NCBI RefSeq assembly: GCF_029784135.1
Contig: NC_073745.1
Location: 46,837,116-46,901,115 of the forward strand
Direction of reading: 5' to 3'
Length of the DNA stretch: 64,000 bases
Origin: Toxorhynchites rutilus septentrionalis
Taxonomy: Eukaryota; Arthropoda; Insecta; Diptera; Culicidae
This document shows, piece after piece, positions 33,474-45,312 of this stretch. The notes under the pieces are model-generated. The model made no database searches. It was not told the origin of the DNA and saw nothing but the letters and a program-made list of their open reading frames with translations. The stretch's first letter is position 1, and each line of letters starts with the position of its first letter. A program made the translations under genes and the position numbers.

Positions 33474-34786
33474 CAGGGTTGCCAATAATATTTCTGAGAA
33501 AACTGGAAGATTGCTCTTAAAAAAACTGGAAGAAAACTGGATCCTGTAAAACCTTTTTATTTTAAGAAGACCGACTATGATTTATCTAAATTATTTTTTT
33601 ATCAATTTCAATGCTTGAGAAATAGAATGCTTCGTGTAATATTTGTATGTAGTTCATAAAACTGTAACTGTAATTACTGTGAAACAATATTTGAGGGATG
33701 GTTTTATTTGGGCAAGACTTGAAGAGTTTCGTAATTATCGCTTAATAAAATCCATGAAATCGTTGATAGAAGCAAAACTGCGTATAGTTGGATACCTCAG
33801 AAAGGTACGGATCAGCATGAGATACGAGGTAAAATACAAAAAAAAACCATAAACAACTCAATAGTGTTATTTCAATACTCAAATGACCACAAACAACGTT
33901 GCTCAAGTATTACTTTGGTATTATCAAATTTTGGTATTGAGATGCTATTTCTCTCAATTTTTTTTGGTGTTATTCATTGCTAATTTACATCTTATATTAG
34001 GCTTGCACAAACCAAATTTCGGTTTCAAGATCAAGATGGGGGACCCTTAAATATTTCCTCTAGCTCGAGAAAGTACTTTTGAAAAAATATGCATAGTATG
34101 CTTTTTTGCAAATCATACACTATGGTTCACATGCATTTTATGCAAAATGTGCATTAGCTATTTAGGGGAGTTTGTTTGCATTAATTAAATTAATTATATT
34201 TAGAACTAAAATTCCTTTGAGTGACTATGAGATACTAATATCCATTTTTTGTAAACGAAAGCAAGGTTATTTGGGTTTTATATTCATATCAATTAAAGTC
34301 AATGGAAACTATTCACTTTATGACCTTCTGAACTTCAGATTGTTTTGGAGGATCTATAACATCTGATGTTAAATCTAGGCTGTTCAATAAAATTAACAAA
34401 TGAGTGATACCCTGTTTTTAAAGTAGTTTGATACGTTTCCACCATTCGGGAAAGCTCTTTGTTTTGGAATTTTCGACAAAACACCGACGGATTGAACAAA
34501 ATGGAAAAAACCGAATTACAACCTCGCCAGAGATCGATCCAAGGTCGAATGATAAATGTCAGAAAATAAAATTACATTAGGAATAGGAAGAGGGAGGGAC
34601 AGATAATATTTATCATTGTAAATTTATTTTATATAAAATGAATAAAACTAGGGCACACATATGAAAAACTGGATAAAACTGGACGATATTCCAGAAAACT
34701 GAAAGATTTTAGGGTTCAACTGGATGACTGGATCGAGAAAAAAAAACTGGAAGAATCCAGTTTAAACTGGAACATTGGCATCGCTG
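33474..34786. mobile_element. hAT-type non-autonomous element with perfect 8-bp duplication
   Basis: The left end CAGGGTTGCCAATAATATTT and the right end (inverted) CAGCGATGCCAATGTTCCAG are hAT-like terminal repeats. The 8-bp sequence GGCGTGAG is present unchanged on both sides (33466-33473, 34787-34794). Just inside both ends are 'AAAACTGGAAGA'-type repeats, plausible subterminal transposase sites. The 1.3-kb interior has only short frames without transposase motifs. Confidence 0.85.
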
Positions 34787-34799
34787 GGCGTGAGTACTT

Positions 34800-35060
34800 T
34801 TACTCGCATCAGTTTCTGTTCTGCTTTCGCATGGAACAGTCGTGAAAAATTGTTTGCGTGTGAATGCGTCCGAGCGAAGGAATATTCGCACCCATTTACG
34901 CATTGGACTTGGTGTTCCCGTGATGCAATCCAATAGCATCAGTTTCTGTTCTGCTTTCGCATGGAACAGTCATGAAAAATTGCTATAGACTTTATTTCGT
35001 TTTCACCGTGAAATGGCACCCTCAATTTCTATTCTGCGCATGGAGTTATCATGAAAAATC
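34800..35060 (+). repeat. tandem ~131-bp repeat with CGCATGGAACAGTC motif
   Basis: GCATCAGTTTCTGTTCTGCT...CGCATGGAACAGTC occurs at 34807 and again 131 bp later near 34938, with a degenerate third unit near 35020. Together with 33400-33465 it formed one repeat array that the hAT element at 33474 entered. Confidence 0.6.
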
Positions 35061-35268
35061 TCGTGTTATTCTCACGAATCACATATCAACCATCTTCAGT
35101 TGCTTTTACAAGGCCACTCAAATTTCATCGGTTCGTTTCGGGACCACCAACAACTTCGAAAGAGTTGAATTTTATGTTAATAACAATTCCATACTCATCC
35201 TCCCACACACTAATAAAAAATTTCAAAATATTCATTCATTCATTAATTAAGAATTGATTCAGATGCAA

Positions 35269-35954
35269 TCTATCTATCTATATACATAAAAATGGAGTGA
35301 TGTCTGTCTGTCTGTCTGATTCTTATAGAGTCGGAAACTACTGAACCGATCGACATGAAAATTGGTATGTAGGGGTTTTTGGGGCCGGGGAATGTTTTCG
35401 TGATATTTTGAGACCCCTTCCCCCCTCTCTAAGGGGGGGCTGCCATACAAATGAAACACAAATTTCTGCATTACTCGGAAATTAACCAAGCAAACGAAAC
35501 CAAAGTTGGCATGTGAAAGTTTTAGGGTGCAATAAATGTTTCTATGATGGTTAGTTAGTCCTTCCCCCACTCAAAGGGGGGGCTGCCATACAAATGAAAC
35601 ACAAATTTCTGCATTATTCGAGAATTAATCAAGCAAATGAAACCAAATTTGGCATGTGGAGGTTTTAGGATGCAATAAATGTTTCTATGGTGTTAAGATA
35701 CTCCTTCCCCCTCTCTTAGAGGGGGCTGCCGTACAAATGAAACACAAATTTTTGCATTACCCGAGAATTAATCAAGCAAATTAAACCAAATTAGGCATAT
35801 GGAAACTTTAGGGTGCAATGAATGTTTCTATGGTGGTTAGATACATCTCCCCCCTCTCTTAGGGGTGGCTGCCATACAAATAAAACACAAATTTCTGCAT
35901 TACTCGAGAATTAATCAAGTAAATGGGCGGGACGAAGTTTGCCGGGTTAGCTAG
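35269..35954 (+). mobile_element. Helitron-like element copy D, full length
   Basis: The 5' end TCTATCTATCTATATACATA is preceded by A, and the 3' end is GACGAAGTTTGCCGGGTTAG plus CTAG (35951-35954) followed by T: A|TC...CTAG|T, as for Helitron/Helentron insertions into AT. After a (CTGT)n segment and 'GACTCGGAAACTACTGAACC' come four monomers whose TGCCATACAA (or TGCCGTACAA) start at 35441, 35584, 35727 and 35870, exactly 143 bp apart. No coding, 686 bp. Confidence 0.75.
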
Positions 35955-35964
35955 TTTCTAATAA

Positions 35965-36030
35965 ATGATAACCGAGCCAACGGTTGCCCTACGTCTACCT
36001 TGCGGTAATATCACAGATATAACCCACTTC
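35965..36030 (+). repeat. dispersed repeat with CCTTGCGGTAATAT end (copy 3)
   Basis: GCCAACGGTTGCCCTACGTC, then CTTGCGGTAATATCACAGAT and ATAACCCA match the end of the repeat at 7465-7545. Confidence 0.55.
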
Positions 36031-36060
36031 TTGTTTTTCATATGACTGAATCTTTTTCCT

Positions 36061-38342
36061 GAAATGTATATTCTGAAGGTAACGTACATGAACTAGGATC
36101 CATCAATTTATTCCAATCGGTAATAGAGGGCTATTAAATCCGTCAGGATAAAGACACCCAATAACACAAAGAATGTTGGATTTTTTGTAGTATTTAAAAT
36201 CACGACTTAAGTGCAGGTTGAATTCAGCTCTTGCTCTTGATGACAAAACTGTTTGGTTTTTTTCCCGAGAACTCACAAGGATTTCTGAACATTGAAACGA
36301 ACAACAAATTCTTCCATGAGTACACGGGCCGTATCTCTGGAGATCTATTTCTTGCAATGATGTTGTTCTTCATTGATGTCTGGTAATTTTTGTAATACGC
36401 TTCTTTTGAGTTGTCTGGAAAGGGGGTTCAAAAAAAAGTTGTGTCATGGCGTACACGATTCCAGCCCTTCTGCTTATCTGAAACAAACAAAACGAACAGA
36501 TTCTGAATCAGTAAAGATGCCACTATCGCATGAACCTCGGACAAGTCAAAAACGTATTTTTTGACAAAATGGCGGAAATTTGAAGAAAAAATGCTGTTTA
36601 AACCTTGATTTTTTTAAAATAGTAAAGTTACGAAATAATGATTTTCTATAGGTTCATGCGATAGAGAGATGCATACAGATTGTATTCATATAAACATAGA
36701 TCGGATATGTAGAACTTGAGATATCGTGTAAGCCAGTTTGAAAAAAACATTTCGAGAAAAACGCGTTTGAAGTTAATTGTTATGGCCGTACTAGATAAGA
36801 TATCGCATCACTAAAATGGCTATAACTTGGTAAATAATGAGATTTTCGAAAAGTCTCTTCTATGGTATATTCTTAAATGTCTGAATTAGAAAAATATGAA
36901 GAAAAAAATGATTTTTTCAAATTTCTAGACTAGAATTCCCTCGTGCTAATTTCAAATCCGACCAGATTCCGGAATAAGGGTTTATTTTACCGAAAAAGAC
37001 TTGAAGGGACTTGTCTCATACTGCGATTCGTTTCATAGACGCGACAAAAATACATATTTGTAGCGAATTGTAAAGGGCAAATCATTCACAAGAATGTTGA
37101 GTTACAAAAATTTTAGCAATTGAATGGAATCCCGAAGCAGGTTTTCGCTTGAAGAATGTAATGGCTGGGTCGTGAGCAGTCCGCATTGTGTTAAGGGTCG
37201 TAGGTCAACGGAATCATCATTCACGATGATACTGCTAGGTTCATTAGAGCCATCAGGCACTACCGAACCTATAAAAACGAAAGTCATTAATGCTTAGACG
37301 AGAAAATTCTGTTTTCAAACAAAGTGCTTGATTTCATTGTCTGATTTTTTGAAGACTCAAGCAGCCAGCCAGCTTTAACAAAAGTACTCCAGAATAAGTT
37401 CACAATAGATATTTTAAAATGGATATGGAGATAACGTAAATGGATATCGGAAGAAAAGAATGAGCTCCCGGATAATGTTGAAAAAAATCGAAGATTTCAA
37501 GACATATCGTACCCATTGGTAAGGCTATAATTTTTATCAATAAAAATATGGAATAGAAAATAGAAACTTAAAATGAAATTTAAGCAAAAAAAATAGAATT
37601 TCTTGATTTATTCCTCAAAACCGGAGGAATGATGACGTTGACGTTGACAACAGGTGGGGAGGGGGGGTTTAAGGAATGTCCACGCTTGTCCACGGAGGGG
37701 GAGGGGGGTGTCTAAAATCATGCTTTTTCTGTCCACGTGGTATGTGGACAGCCCCTAGTGGGGGGAAAATACACAGGTCAATAATATACGAAGCGTAGAA
37801 GTTTATCGAACGCGAGAGAAATAATTTCGCTCTCTCTCATTGTTTGTGCGTCCAGTAACTGAAATAGAACAAAAAGAGAAAGCAATATGAAAGTTCAATA
37901 TTATTCCCTTCACTTTCCATCATGCATTGGATGTGATTATGGATGTGACTGTCCATTTCAACCCCACCAGTGCAATTATTCCAATAATTTAAATTTACCA
38001 CTTACGAATGAATTTACTTTTCCGTACATACCTAATATCGCTTCTCTGTCAACTCACAAACCGAAATATAACCATCAGCGCATAAAATTTTGCAATTAAA
38101 CCTCTAAAAATCCTTAATATCGAAGCCGCAAAAATTACATCCACACGCGGAATCATATGAGATTTTCGGTTTTGTTTCCCTATTTCACTATTGATTATTA
38201 TTCATTGTGACAGAATGGTTTAAATATTCTAGAATATCATGTAGAAGGTGTTCCCATACAAATCAACCACCTGTTCGTCATACGCCCATTGTCCGCCTTA
38301 CCCGCGGTTCCCCTAGGTAACGAGATACTGACACAGCGCGGA
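36061..38342. other. unassigned sequence with old repeat traces
   Basis: 36815-36900 is related to 4200-4290. 37660-37720 contains G-rich runs (GGGGAGGGGGGG-type). Frames at 36103-36357 and 37102-37287 (minus) and 36373-36564 (plus) have no recognisable domain. No gene supported. Confidence 0.3.
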
Positions 38343-39071
38343 CTCAATTATATACAGACTACGATTTCTTTTCACTGTATATAATCGAATCCTGTATATA
38401 ATCGAGTCGAAAATAGATATTATTTTTTATTTGTTTTTTATGCATATATTTTTCGTTTATTGAAAGTAAAAGAAGAATTTAATTTTTGATTCTTCATCTT
38501 AAAGTCAGAAAATACCTTTTTCACATGAAAAAAAATATTTTTTCTCAGAATCTCTCAGGAGGTGACAGATAATCATATTTGATGTAAAAAAGTCCTCCTT
38601 TTTTTTGTTTCGGACACTGTTGCCTCAAACTGGATCTACACTAAAAAGTACGCTGCGTAAGCCAAATCTGTTGCTTTCATTTGAAATATCTTTGGAATAT
38701 CTAAATTAGTGTATTTAAATAACATTTTGGATGTGAAAAATTTAAAAGTTTGTGATTTTTTATGCGTATTTATTAATTTTATCCCAAAAATTCATATTAA
38801 ACTTGATGCTTCAATCAATAAAATTAAAGCTCTCAAACCACTCTATCATTTGTTCTCTGACGCGCAACTTCTATCTTTCTTAATTTCGCTACCCCACTCT
38901 ACTTATAATAGCTACTTAAATTTCACCTTAACGTTGAAAGGTTACATTTTTTCTTGAAATAAGTCATGTTTGAACTATAAAAAAAATTTATTTTTTTTCA
39001 AATTGTATATAATCGAGTCCAACATTTTATATAATCGAATCACATATAATCGATTCTGTGTATAATCAATT
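38343..39071. repeat. AT-rich element with GACTCGATTATATAC-type inverted ends (copy 2)
   Basis: The left end CGGACTCAATTATATACAG and the right end (inverted) CGGAATTGATTATACACAG are inverted repeats. Inside each end further GTATATAATCGARTC units are stacked, three near 38385-38415 and three near 39010-39060. The interior matches the repeat at 3508-3960 in opposite orientation. The structure suggests a non-autonomous DNA transposon with arrayed subterminal binding sites. No coding. Confidence 0.6.
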
Positions 39072-39312
39072 CCGACCTGTATTTAGAAGGCACTTACGTG
39101 TACAGCTACCGGTACCTTTATGACCAACAGTTTTTGTAATACCCCAAACATGCCTAATGATGATTTGGACCACTAGTCAAACAGAAATTCGCATCCGCAA
39201 TTCGTCCGTGTTTCTAAAGGTACGTGTTCACTTGTACGATATATAGGGTGATTCCGAGTAACAGTCACTGACTTTCAAAACTGTTTTGTTTGGAATGGGT
39301 AAATTGAATATA

Positions 39313-39790
39313 CGAGGGTCGTTCAAAAAACAAGATTCCGTGCCTCAGAAATCGCGGAAAAATAAAGTTCGGACAAAAAACAAGGTAATCTACATCTACG
39401 TAATCATAATCGCCGTAACGTTCGAGGCATTTTTCATAGCGTAGCACGAGTTTTTCTATTCCGAGCGCGAAGTGTGTAGCGTCCAACTTTTTGAAGTACG
39501 ATGTAACTGCGTCACGAATTTCTTCAGTGTTATCGAATCGTTGACCGCCGAACGCCTGTTTCATCACCGGGAATAAGTGATAATCGCTAGGGGCGAGGTC
39601 TGAGGAGTAAGGAGGATGCTCGAACACAGTCCATTTGATTTTTTTTCAATTGCTCTTGAGTTACACGAGTAGAATGGGGCCGCGCATTATCGTGGATGAG
39701 GAACACTCCTTTCGTCGATAAACCTGGCCTTTTGTTCTTAATCGCGGTTCTTAATCGGTCCGAAACTTCACAGAAGTACAGTGATGAAAC
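39313..39790 (-). pseudogene. mariner (DD34D) transposase C-terminal half
   Basis: On the minus strand about 39760-39400 encodes RPGLSTKGVFLIHDNARPHS, then HPPYSSDLAPSDYHLFPVMK and QAFGGQRFDN. I count 34 residues from the Asp of HDNARPH to the Asp of APSDYH, giving the DD34D spacing. The tail reads IEKLVLRYEKCLERYGDY. The mariner-type terminal repeat TACGAGGGTCGTTCAAAAAA lies at about 39313. A frame break near 39630 and loss of the N-terminal half leave it inactive. Confidence 0.78.
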
Positions 39791-39889
39791 AGGCGTTCAG
39801 CGGTCGGATTATTCAATGGAACAAATTTTCCATAAAACTCACGTCATTAACCATTCTATAGAAATACTTCGATGACCATTCGGGTGGTC

Positions 39890-40560
39890 AAACGAAGTGG
39901 TTCAGAACTTCAGCCAAGGCCGATGAAAAGATTGATGTCGGCATGTTCTTCAACTGTTTCGTGGCCTTGGTGATCAGCTGCTTCTCCGTTTTGGACACGA
40001 AATTAATGGAGTAGATCCTCTGTTTGAGGTTCGCCAAAAATTTTTCTATCTGTCATAGTTGGGGACGCTGTGAGGGTTACCAGTCACCGGTACAACGTTT
40101 ATCTTCAGCCAGTCTATCTTCTCCAGTGATAATGAGCCGAGGTCCGGCCAAAAGCCAACATACTTGATACTCCTTAATGAACGCAATAACTAACGACTCG
40201 TACTGTATATCTCTCCGTTCACCGCCAACCCCGGAGGAGAGAATAGCGGCTCGGACATTCCCTTCTCGCTTATCGTCGGCTACAAGAAGGTTCGTCATTC
40301 ATCATGACCAGGACGTCGCGTCTCTTCGGAAAGATGTTTTTCGGCAGCATCGCCAATCGCTTCTCCTGGGTGATTGCTTGCTGTTCAGACAGGCCGTATT
40401 CAACTGACGCTTCCGCATATAAATGTCCATTTTGAACGGGTACCGGCTATAGCCGGCTGCTCTGACCTCCCTGCCCAAGGTGTGGAACGATGAGGACACC
40501 TTGCTCTTGACCTTCCTCTTCAATTTCTGCCGCCGAGGATTTTGTTAGTGTCGGATCGGC
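39890..40560 (-). pseudogene. degenerate IS630/Tc1-type transposase (DD37-like)
   Basis: On the minus strand, frames around 40180 give YVGFWPDLGSLSLEKIDWLK and, further on, KFLANLKQRIYSINFVSKTE followed by KQLITKATKQLKNMP. These match the region from the second catalytic Asp (FWPDLASxHYSK) to the C-terminus in the same broad group as the element at 58826-60114, although the two are clearly different. 40302-40523 may hold its N-terminal part but is hard to align. Numerous frameshifts. Confidence 0.5.
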
Positions 40561-40721
40561 TCTATTAGCGAACACGAAGTGGCAGAGTAATCGCATGAAA
40601 AATCGCTGAAATCAGTTTTCAATACATACTTCCAACATTAGGCAGCTCAGCCCAGAAGAGATTACGTGCAACATCGATGTTAATCATAGCCATTTTTTGC
40701 GCAGCATGCCACCCGATTAAC

Positions 40722-40832
40722 CCTCCTGTACTCGCGCGCAAAATCGTAACTTGTGTACACACAGACTGTGTTTGCCTCTGTAATTCTCATTGATTCTCGG
40801 CCTGTCAGACCGTATGCACGAGTATAGGAGGG
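40722..40832. mobile_element. TTAA-flanked miniature element (piggyBac-like), copy 1
   Basis: 111 bp with inverted ends CCCTCCTGTACTCGCG and (inverted) CCCTCCTATACTCGTG, bounded by TTAA at 40718-40721 and 40833-40836. TTAA duplication and CCC termini are piggyBac hallmarks. An internal CTGTCAGACCG motif is shared with 50848-51057. Confidence 0.75.
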
Positions 40833-40836
40833 TTAA

Positions 40837-43800
40837 AAAAATATATTGGTTTATGAATCAGTACGGAAAAGAAACTCTTTCTAAGTATCTTCCAGAAATT
40901 GAATGGAGGGAAGCAAATAGATTGACGAAATTTAAACCTCAATGTCCTCGGATTCATCTTTGTGCAGTGTTGTTGGAGAACGAGACTTTTAACAGCACAT
41001 GATTCCCTTATTTTATCCGTTCTTGATACCTCATGGGCTAAACTTGAGATACGTAATTTAGACAAGACCTTTCCTCCTAGAGACAAACCCTTCCCCTCTG
41101 GCGATCATGAACCACCAGTCCCTGAGGGTTTTTTGGACAGGGCACGTTCGCCGATAGTCTCGCTCACTAACTCTTGTTCGGACTTAACTAAAGAATAGTT
41201 TTCTATGGTTCAAAATAACCAGGCAATCGGTGGAGAACAGGTTAGCTTGCGAAAGGCTGCCGCTTTCGACGGATCGCGTCACTTCGACGACTTGGGACCG
41301 CCTGGGTACCTTATTCTTTGTAGATGGAGACTTCGCCACTATAACAAAAAATGTGCCCCGGTGGCGTTAATACGTAAGTACCAATGCTTCAGCATTTCAG
41401 GTGTGTCATAGTACACTCCTATGGATACACTGCCCTTTTAAATTAATTACATGCCCGAACCTATCATATCGCCATCTGTTGGAGACAGCGAGAACTTATT
41501 AGGGACTCAATATATTGACTGCATAAAATATTTGTGCAATTTTCCCAATCTCCATACGAGTTTATGAAGTAAGTGTCGAAAGGTTCGTTTTGGTATATAT
41601 TGATTTCTAATTCACCATTCATTTTCTCACGATTTCTGTAATGTTTATCTTCAAACAACAGCATTTTACGTAATTATATCAGTTTTAATTTTTTGAATTT
41701 AAGTTTTCAATAGACATTGACACATTGATAACATTTTTGATACTTTGTAGATAAGTTTGTAAACCGTAGTAGTAGGAGCATTTTCCCATTCCGACATATT
41801 TTACTGGTAGGTATAAATCACTCAGCCCTTGGGATGTTCATTTTTAGCGTGCGTAGAATATGAATGACGAAATACGGGCAGGCAAAAATGCTTGAAATTA
41901 GCACACGCTCTGCGATCACACACGTACCCACACACGTGCGAGCAGCGAGGGCAATCGCTACCTCAGGAGGCAAACTTCTCGCTTTATCTCGTGGTGTCGC
42001 GAGCGATAATCGCTGTTGGCAGAACGGAGCGCCTGCAAAATGAAGCCGTCAAAAGCAGTAAACATAGGCCGACCGGGTTTTTGTTTTCTTCTGTGGGGTA
42101 TAAACCAAACGATTTCCTAAGAGATGTGTTTTATTCCCCTGACTGTATGCGTTACGGATTTCTAAGTAATAGCAAGGCGAAAAATACACGCGTCGTGTGT
42201 ACATCATGCCGACTGTGTGGAGCTGTCGAAAGGGCCTCCCAGACCGATAGCAGACTGGCGGAGAGTACACATGTGCAAAAATGTAGGTCATAGCTATGTG
42301 ACTCCGATGTGATGACACGTGGTATTTGTTTGTTTTTCTTTCCGCGAGATTGCGGAATAGACGAATGATAATACGCCGAGAATGAAGTTGGGAATAGTTT
42401 GTTGACACCGTGAAACGGATTACGATATCATCGAATGTAGGTGATGTTGTTGATACATATGCAGGTCATAGTTAATACCAGGTTGTTCCCACAAATTTTG
42501 TTGTTCGATTAAAAAACGAATTCATGGTTTAGAAATGTATTTTATTATTCTGGCTAAACTTTCCTACACCTGCTCCAGTGATATTCTAGTAACAAGAATC
42601 CGGAAGACTATTGAAATAAGCTTCCGCGGCTGCTATTACCTCTTCGATCAATGAAAATTTTTCCCTCTCTTTTGATTTGATTCAATAATAATCAGAGTAT
42701 ATTGTAAGGCTTCTAAAGAAACCTGCATTGGATGATAAATCATACATTGACTTCATTATCATTACTCATAAGATACTCATCGAAGAAATAGCCATGGTAA
42801 CGTGTCTTGTAATACCCTTCGGTTAGCCATTTTCAAGCACAGTTCCCACAAAAAAAACCATTCATATTTATCGCACGTGACCCTAATCAAGGTACGATGC
42901 AAGGTTTCTCCAACGCATAAAGTTCATCATTCATTTTATTATGATGGACAATTTTTCAGACACAAAAAAAGGTGTTATATGTTTATATGCAGTTAGGCTG
43001 CGCTGCAACGTGGGAGAAACGTTTGCGTATAACGTCTCTTTTGCGTATGTAATAAAACTTCGTTTCTCTATGAACAAAATACTGCTTCACCGCGTTGTTG
43101 TTTTGGCTTGCATTTTCGGAAGGGTTGAATTTACAAATTGAGAGGATTTGCTGAATGCAAAGCATTTCGGACAATACCACCATGGAACAACTGCACTAAC
43201 GGACTCTTTTTCCACGAATTATCATAAAATCAACCACTCAGGTATGCATGCCACACGCCTAGAGGTACATAAAAATAATCGGTTCTGACAGCGATCGCCC
43301 TGTTCCATAATGAAACAATTCGCGTCCGTCCAGCGAGATGGTATTGCAGCGAAAGGTGGTGCGAATGCGACGAAATCCAGTCGCCGTCGTGATCATCGAA
43401 AATGATGGTTACTGTCAAAACCGTACGAACGGGTACTTGAACATTTAGACGTGTATGGTTTATGTTTTCGACAGGGGTTTCCTCTCCCCTTTCTCCGATT
43501 GTTGCACTGCCAATGTTTACACATTGGCACAAACCTCGCGCACCAACGAAAGCGGGAGAATTGTCGTAAAATTTGAAACGGAGATAAATGAAGTCAAATA
43601 AACTTCAGTTTGCTCAGTGTGTACAGTGCATATGTGTACGAGTATTGATAGCTTGGGACTGAAGCAAAAAAAACGTATAAAATGGAACACGTATGGTTTG
43701 GAGTTATTCGAAGGTTCCATATGGTAGATTAATACGCCACGCGTGTCACTGCAATGGTGTGCAAGATCGGGGGCATTGACTCCACGTGCACCAAAGTGGT

Positions 43801-43852
43801 GCCAGCGCTGAATGCAAAAGATTGTCTTCTCCATTTGGGTAGGAAAGTCTAT

Positions 43853-43858
<6 letters not shown>
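40837..43858. other. complex sequence without a recognised gene
   Basis: Frames at 40790-41002, 40962-41198 and 41205-41411 (plus) could be broken parts of one old reading frame but show no recognisable domain. 41890-42300 has a 133-codon plus frame overlapped by a 119-codon minus frame, neither recognisable. No transposon ends or structural RNAs seen. Confidence 0.3.

Positions 43859-43893
<35 letters not shown>
43857..43893. repeat. (TA)n microsatellite
   Basis: About 37 bp of pure TA alternation. Confidence 0.95.
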
Positions 43894-43897
<4 letters not shown>

Positions 43898-44216
43898 CTT
43901 CATTCTTCAGCAGCTTCATAATTCATCATGATTCCACGATTTGAAACAACAAACGATGGAAGTAATACATCAAGTGACAACCGAATCTGGTTAATTAACA
44001 CATTCATCACTGAATCTCCTCAATGACATACAGCGACTCACATGCTAGATGAGCGAATCTCGACAGCACTTTCTTTGGTTAATGCGAACTTCATCGAAAC
44101 GGACAGCTACATATACCAAAATGTAAATCATTGGACAAAGATGATTGACTGTATCCTTCGTTGAGGAAGGCTAAAGAGAAGCGAGAATAACTTATCGGAT
44201 TTACGATTGAGGTCAT

Positions 44217-44285
44217 CGCTCATATTTCTGTGTCTTCCTCATCCTTATTTACGATAAGGATGAGAAAGACACAGAAATTTGAGCG
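44217..44285. other. 69-nt near-perfect hairpin
   Basis: Arms 44217-44248 and 44254-44285 (32 nt each) are complementary except at two positions, with a 5-nt TTACG loop. The size fits a microRNA precursor, but near-perfect arms equally fit the centre of a palindromic miniature transposon. No tandem or coding context. Function unknown. Confidence 0.6.
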
Positions 44286-45085
44286 AGGGTTTAGCGAATT
44301 TTCATATTTAGAGTTAATTCAGATTGGCAAGCTCGAAAATACACAGCGCAAATCGGAAGAACTTTTTTTTTGACTGATGTGATGATACCGAGTCCTATTG
44401 GTAGCAGTGTGGATAGTTCATGTAGTGTTGTTTGGCAAGGGAAAGTGCGTGGAAATTTCAATCAATCTTAGTTGTAAATTCAATCGGTGCAATTGTCTCT
44501 GGTTTTGAAATTATAATATAAGAATTAATTTATATACATATCAATTTTATACTCGAACTACAATCAATACTAGAATATATTCAAAGGAATGTATATATTC
44601 TATCGTCAAAATTCAGATGACTCTTCAAAGTAGATCCCATCGGTTGCGATGGTCTCATGCTAGCATGTGGCTCACTCCTTGAAGTCATTCTGGAAATTGA
44701 TTGAAATTGACAGGCTTTTCATTTATTTGTTTGATATCGTATTTGCGCGGCTTATTCATATGCCCACAGCTCATCTGTTATCACCCGTGTTTGCGCAAAG
44801 CAGTAAAGCAATAGAAAGCCAATTTGACTATTGTCAAATTTACTCTCAGCATTAACATGCTCGCTGTCTAGTCAACAATTGGAAACCAGAATAACTCGAA
44901 ACCGTAGTAAGTTTTGGATTGGTAGTACGCATCCTTTGTGCACATTTGGTGGTCGCCGGCCAAGAGCAGCATTCGACCAATCCTATATTTCTGCAAGAAC
45001 TTGTGGACAACATCAAGTTGGGATGGGTAATGCATAAGCAATCCGTTCCAGTAACAGATTTACGCGCCTTTGCCAACTACAGGGC
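44286..45085. other. unassigned AT-rich sequence
   Basis: No coding or structural feature recognised. The frame at 44852-45076 (minus) has no known domain. Confidence 0.3.
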
Positions 45086-45125
45086 GGACTCAATTATAGA
45101 ATCGAATTATGTATATAATTGAGCC
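45086..45125. repeat. short palindromic GGACTCAATTATA unit
   Basis: GCGGACTCAATTATAGAATC followed by ATGTATATAATTGAGCC is an inverted pair of the motif found at 3508, 38343-39071 and 63373. It looks like a minimal copy retaining only the ends of that family. Confidence 0.5.
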
Positions 45126-45149
45126 AAAAATTCCGATAAAAACAACACC

Positions 45150-45312
45150 AATGGCGACAAGCTAACTGAATCACACACATCAACAGTGTCCATGTTACGT
45201 GTATGTGCAGTACTAAAGGAAGCACAACAATGTGTGATCTGTACTGTGCAAAATCTGTACCTCAAAATCGATAATAATTTGTACCATTCCAGATAAATCT
45301 GTACATGTGGCA
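45150..45312 (-). repeat. hAT right-end fragment related to 300-1075
   Basis: 'TTTGTACCATTCCAGATAAA' and 'TCTGTACATGTGGCAACATTG' parallel 1035-1075. Only this end is recognisable, so it is a solo fragment or a strongly deleted copy. Confidence 0.45.

Noticed and set aside
41892..42408. 133-codon plus and 119-codon minus overlapping frames
   Set aside because: They overlap on opposite strands without domain support; at most one could be real and neither shows evidence.
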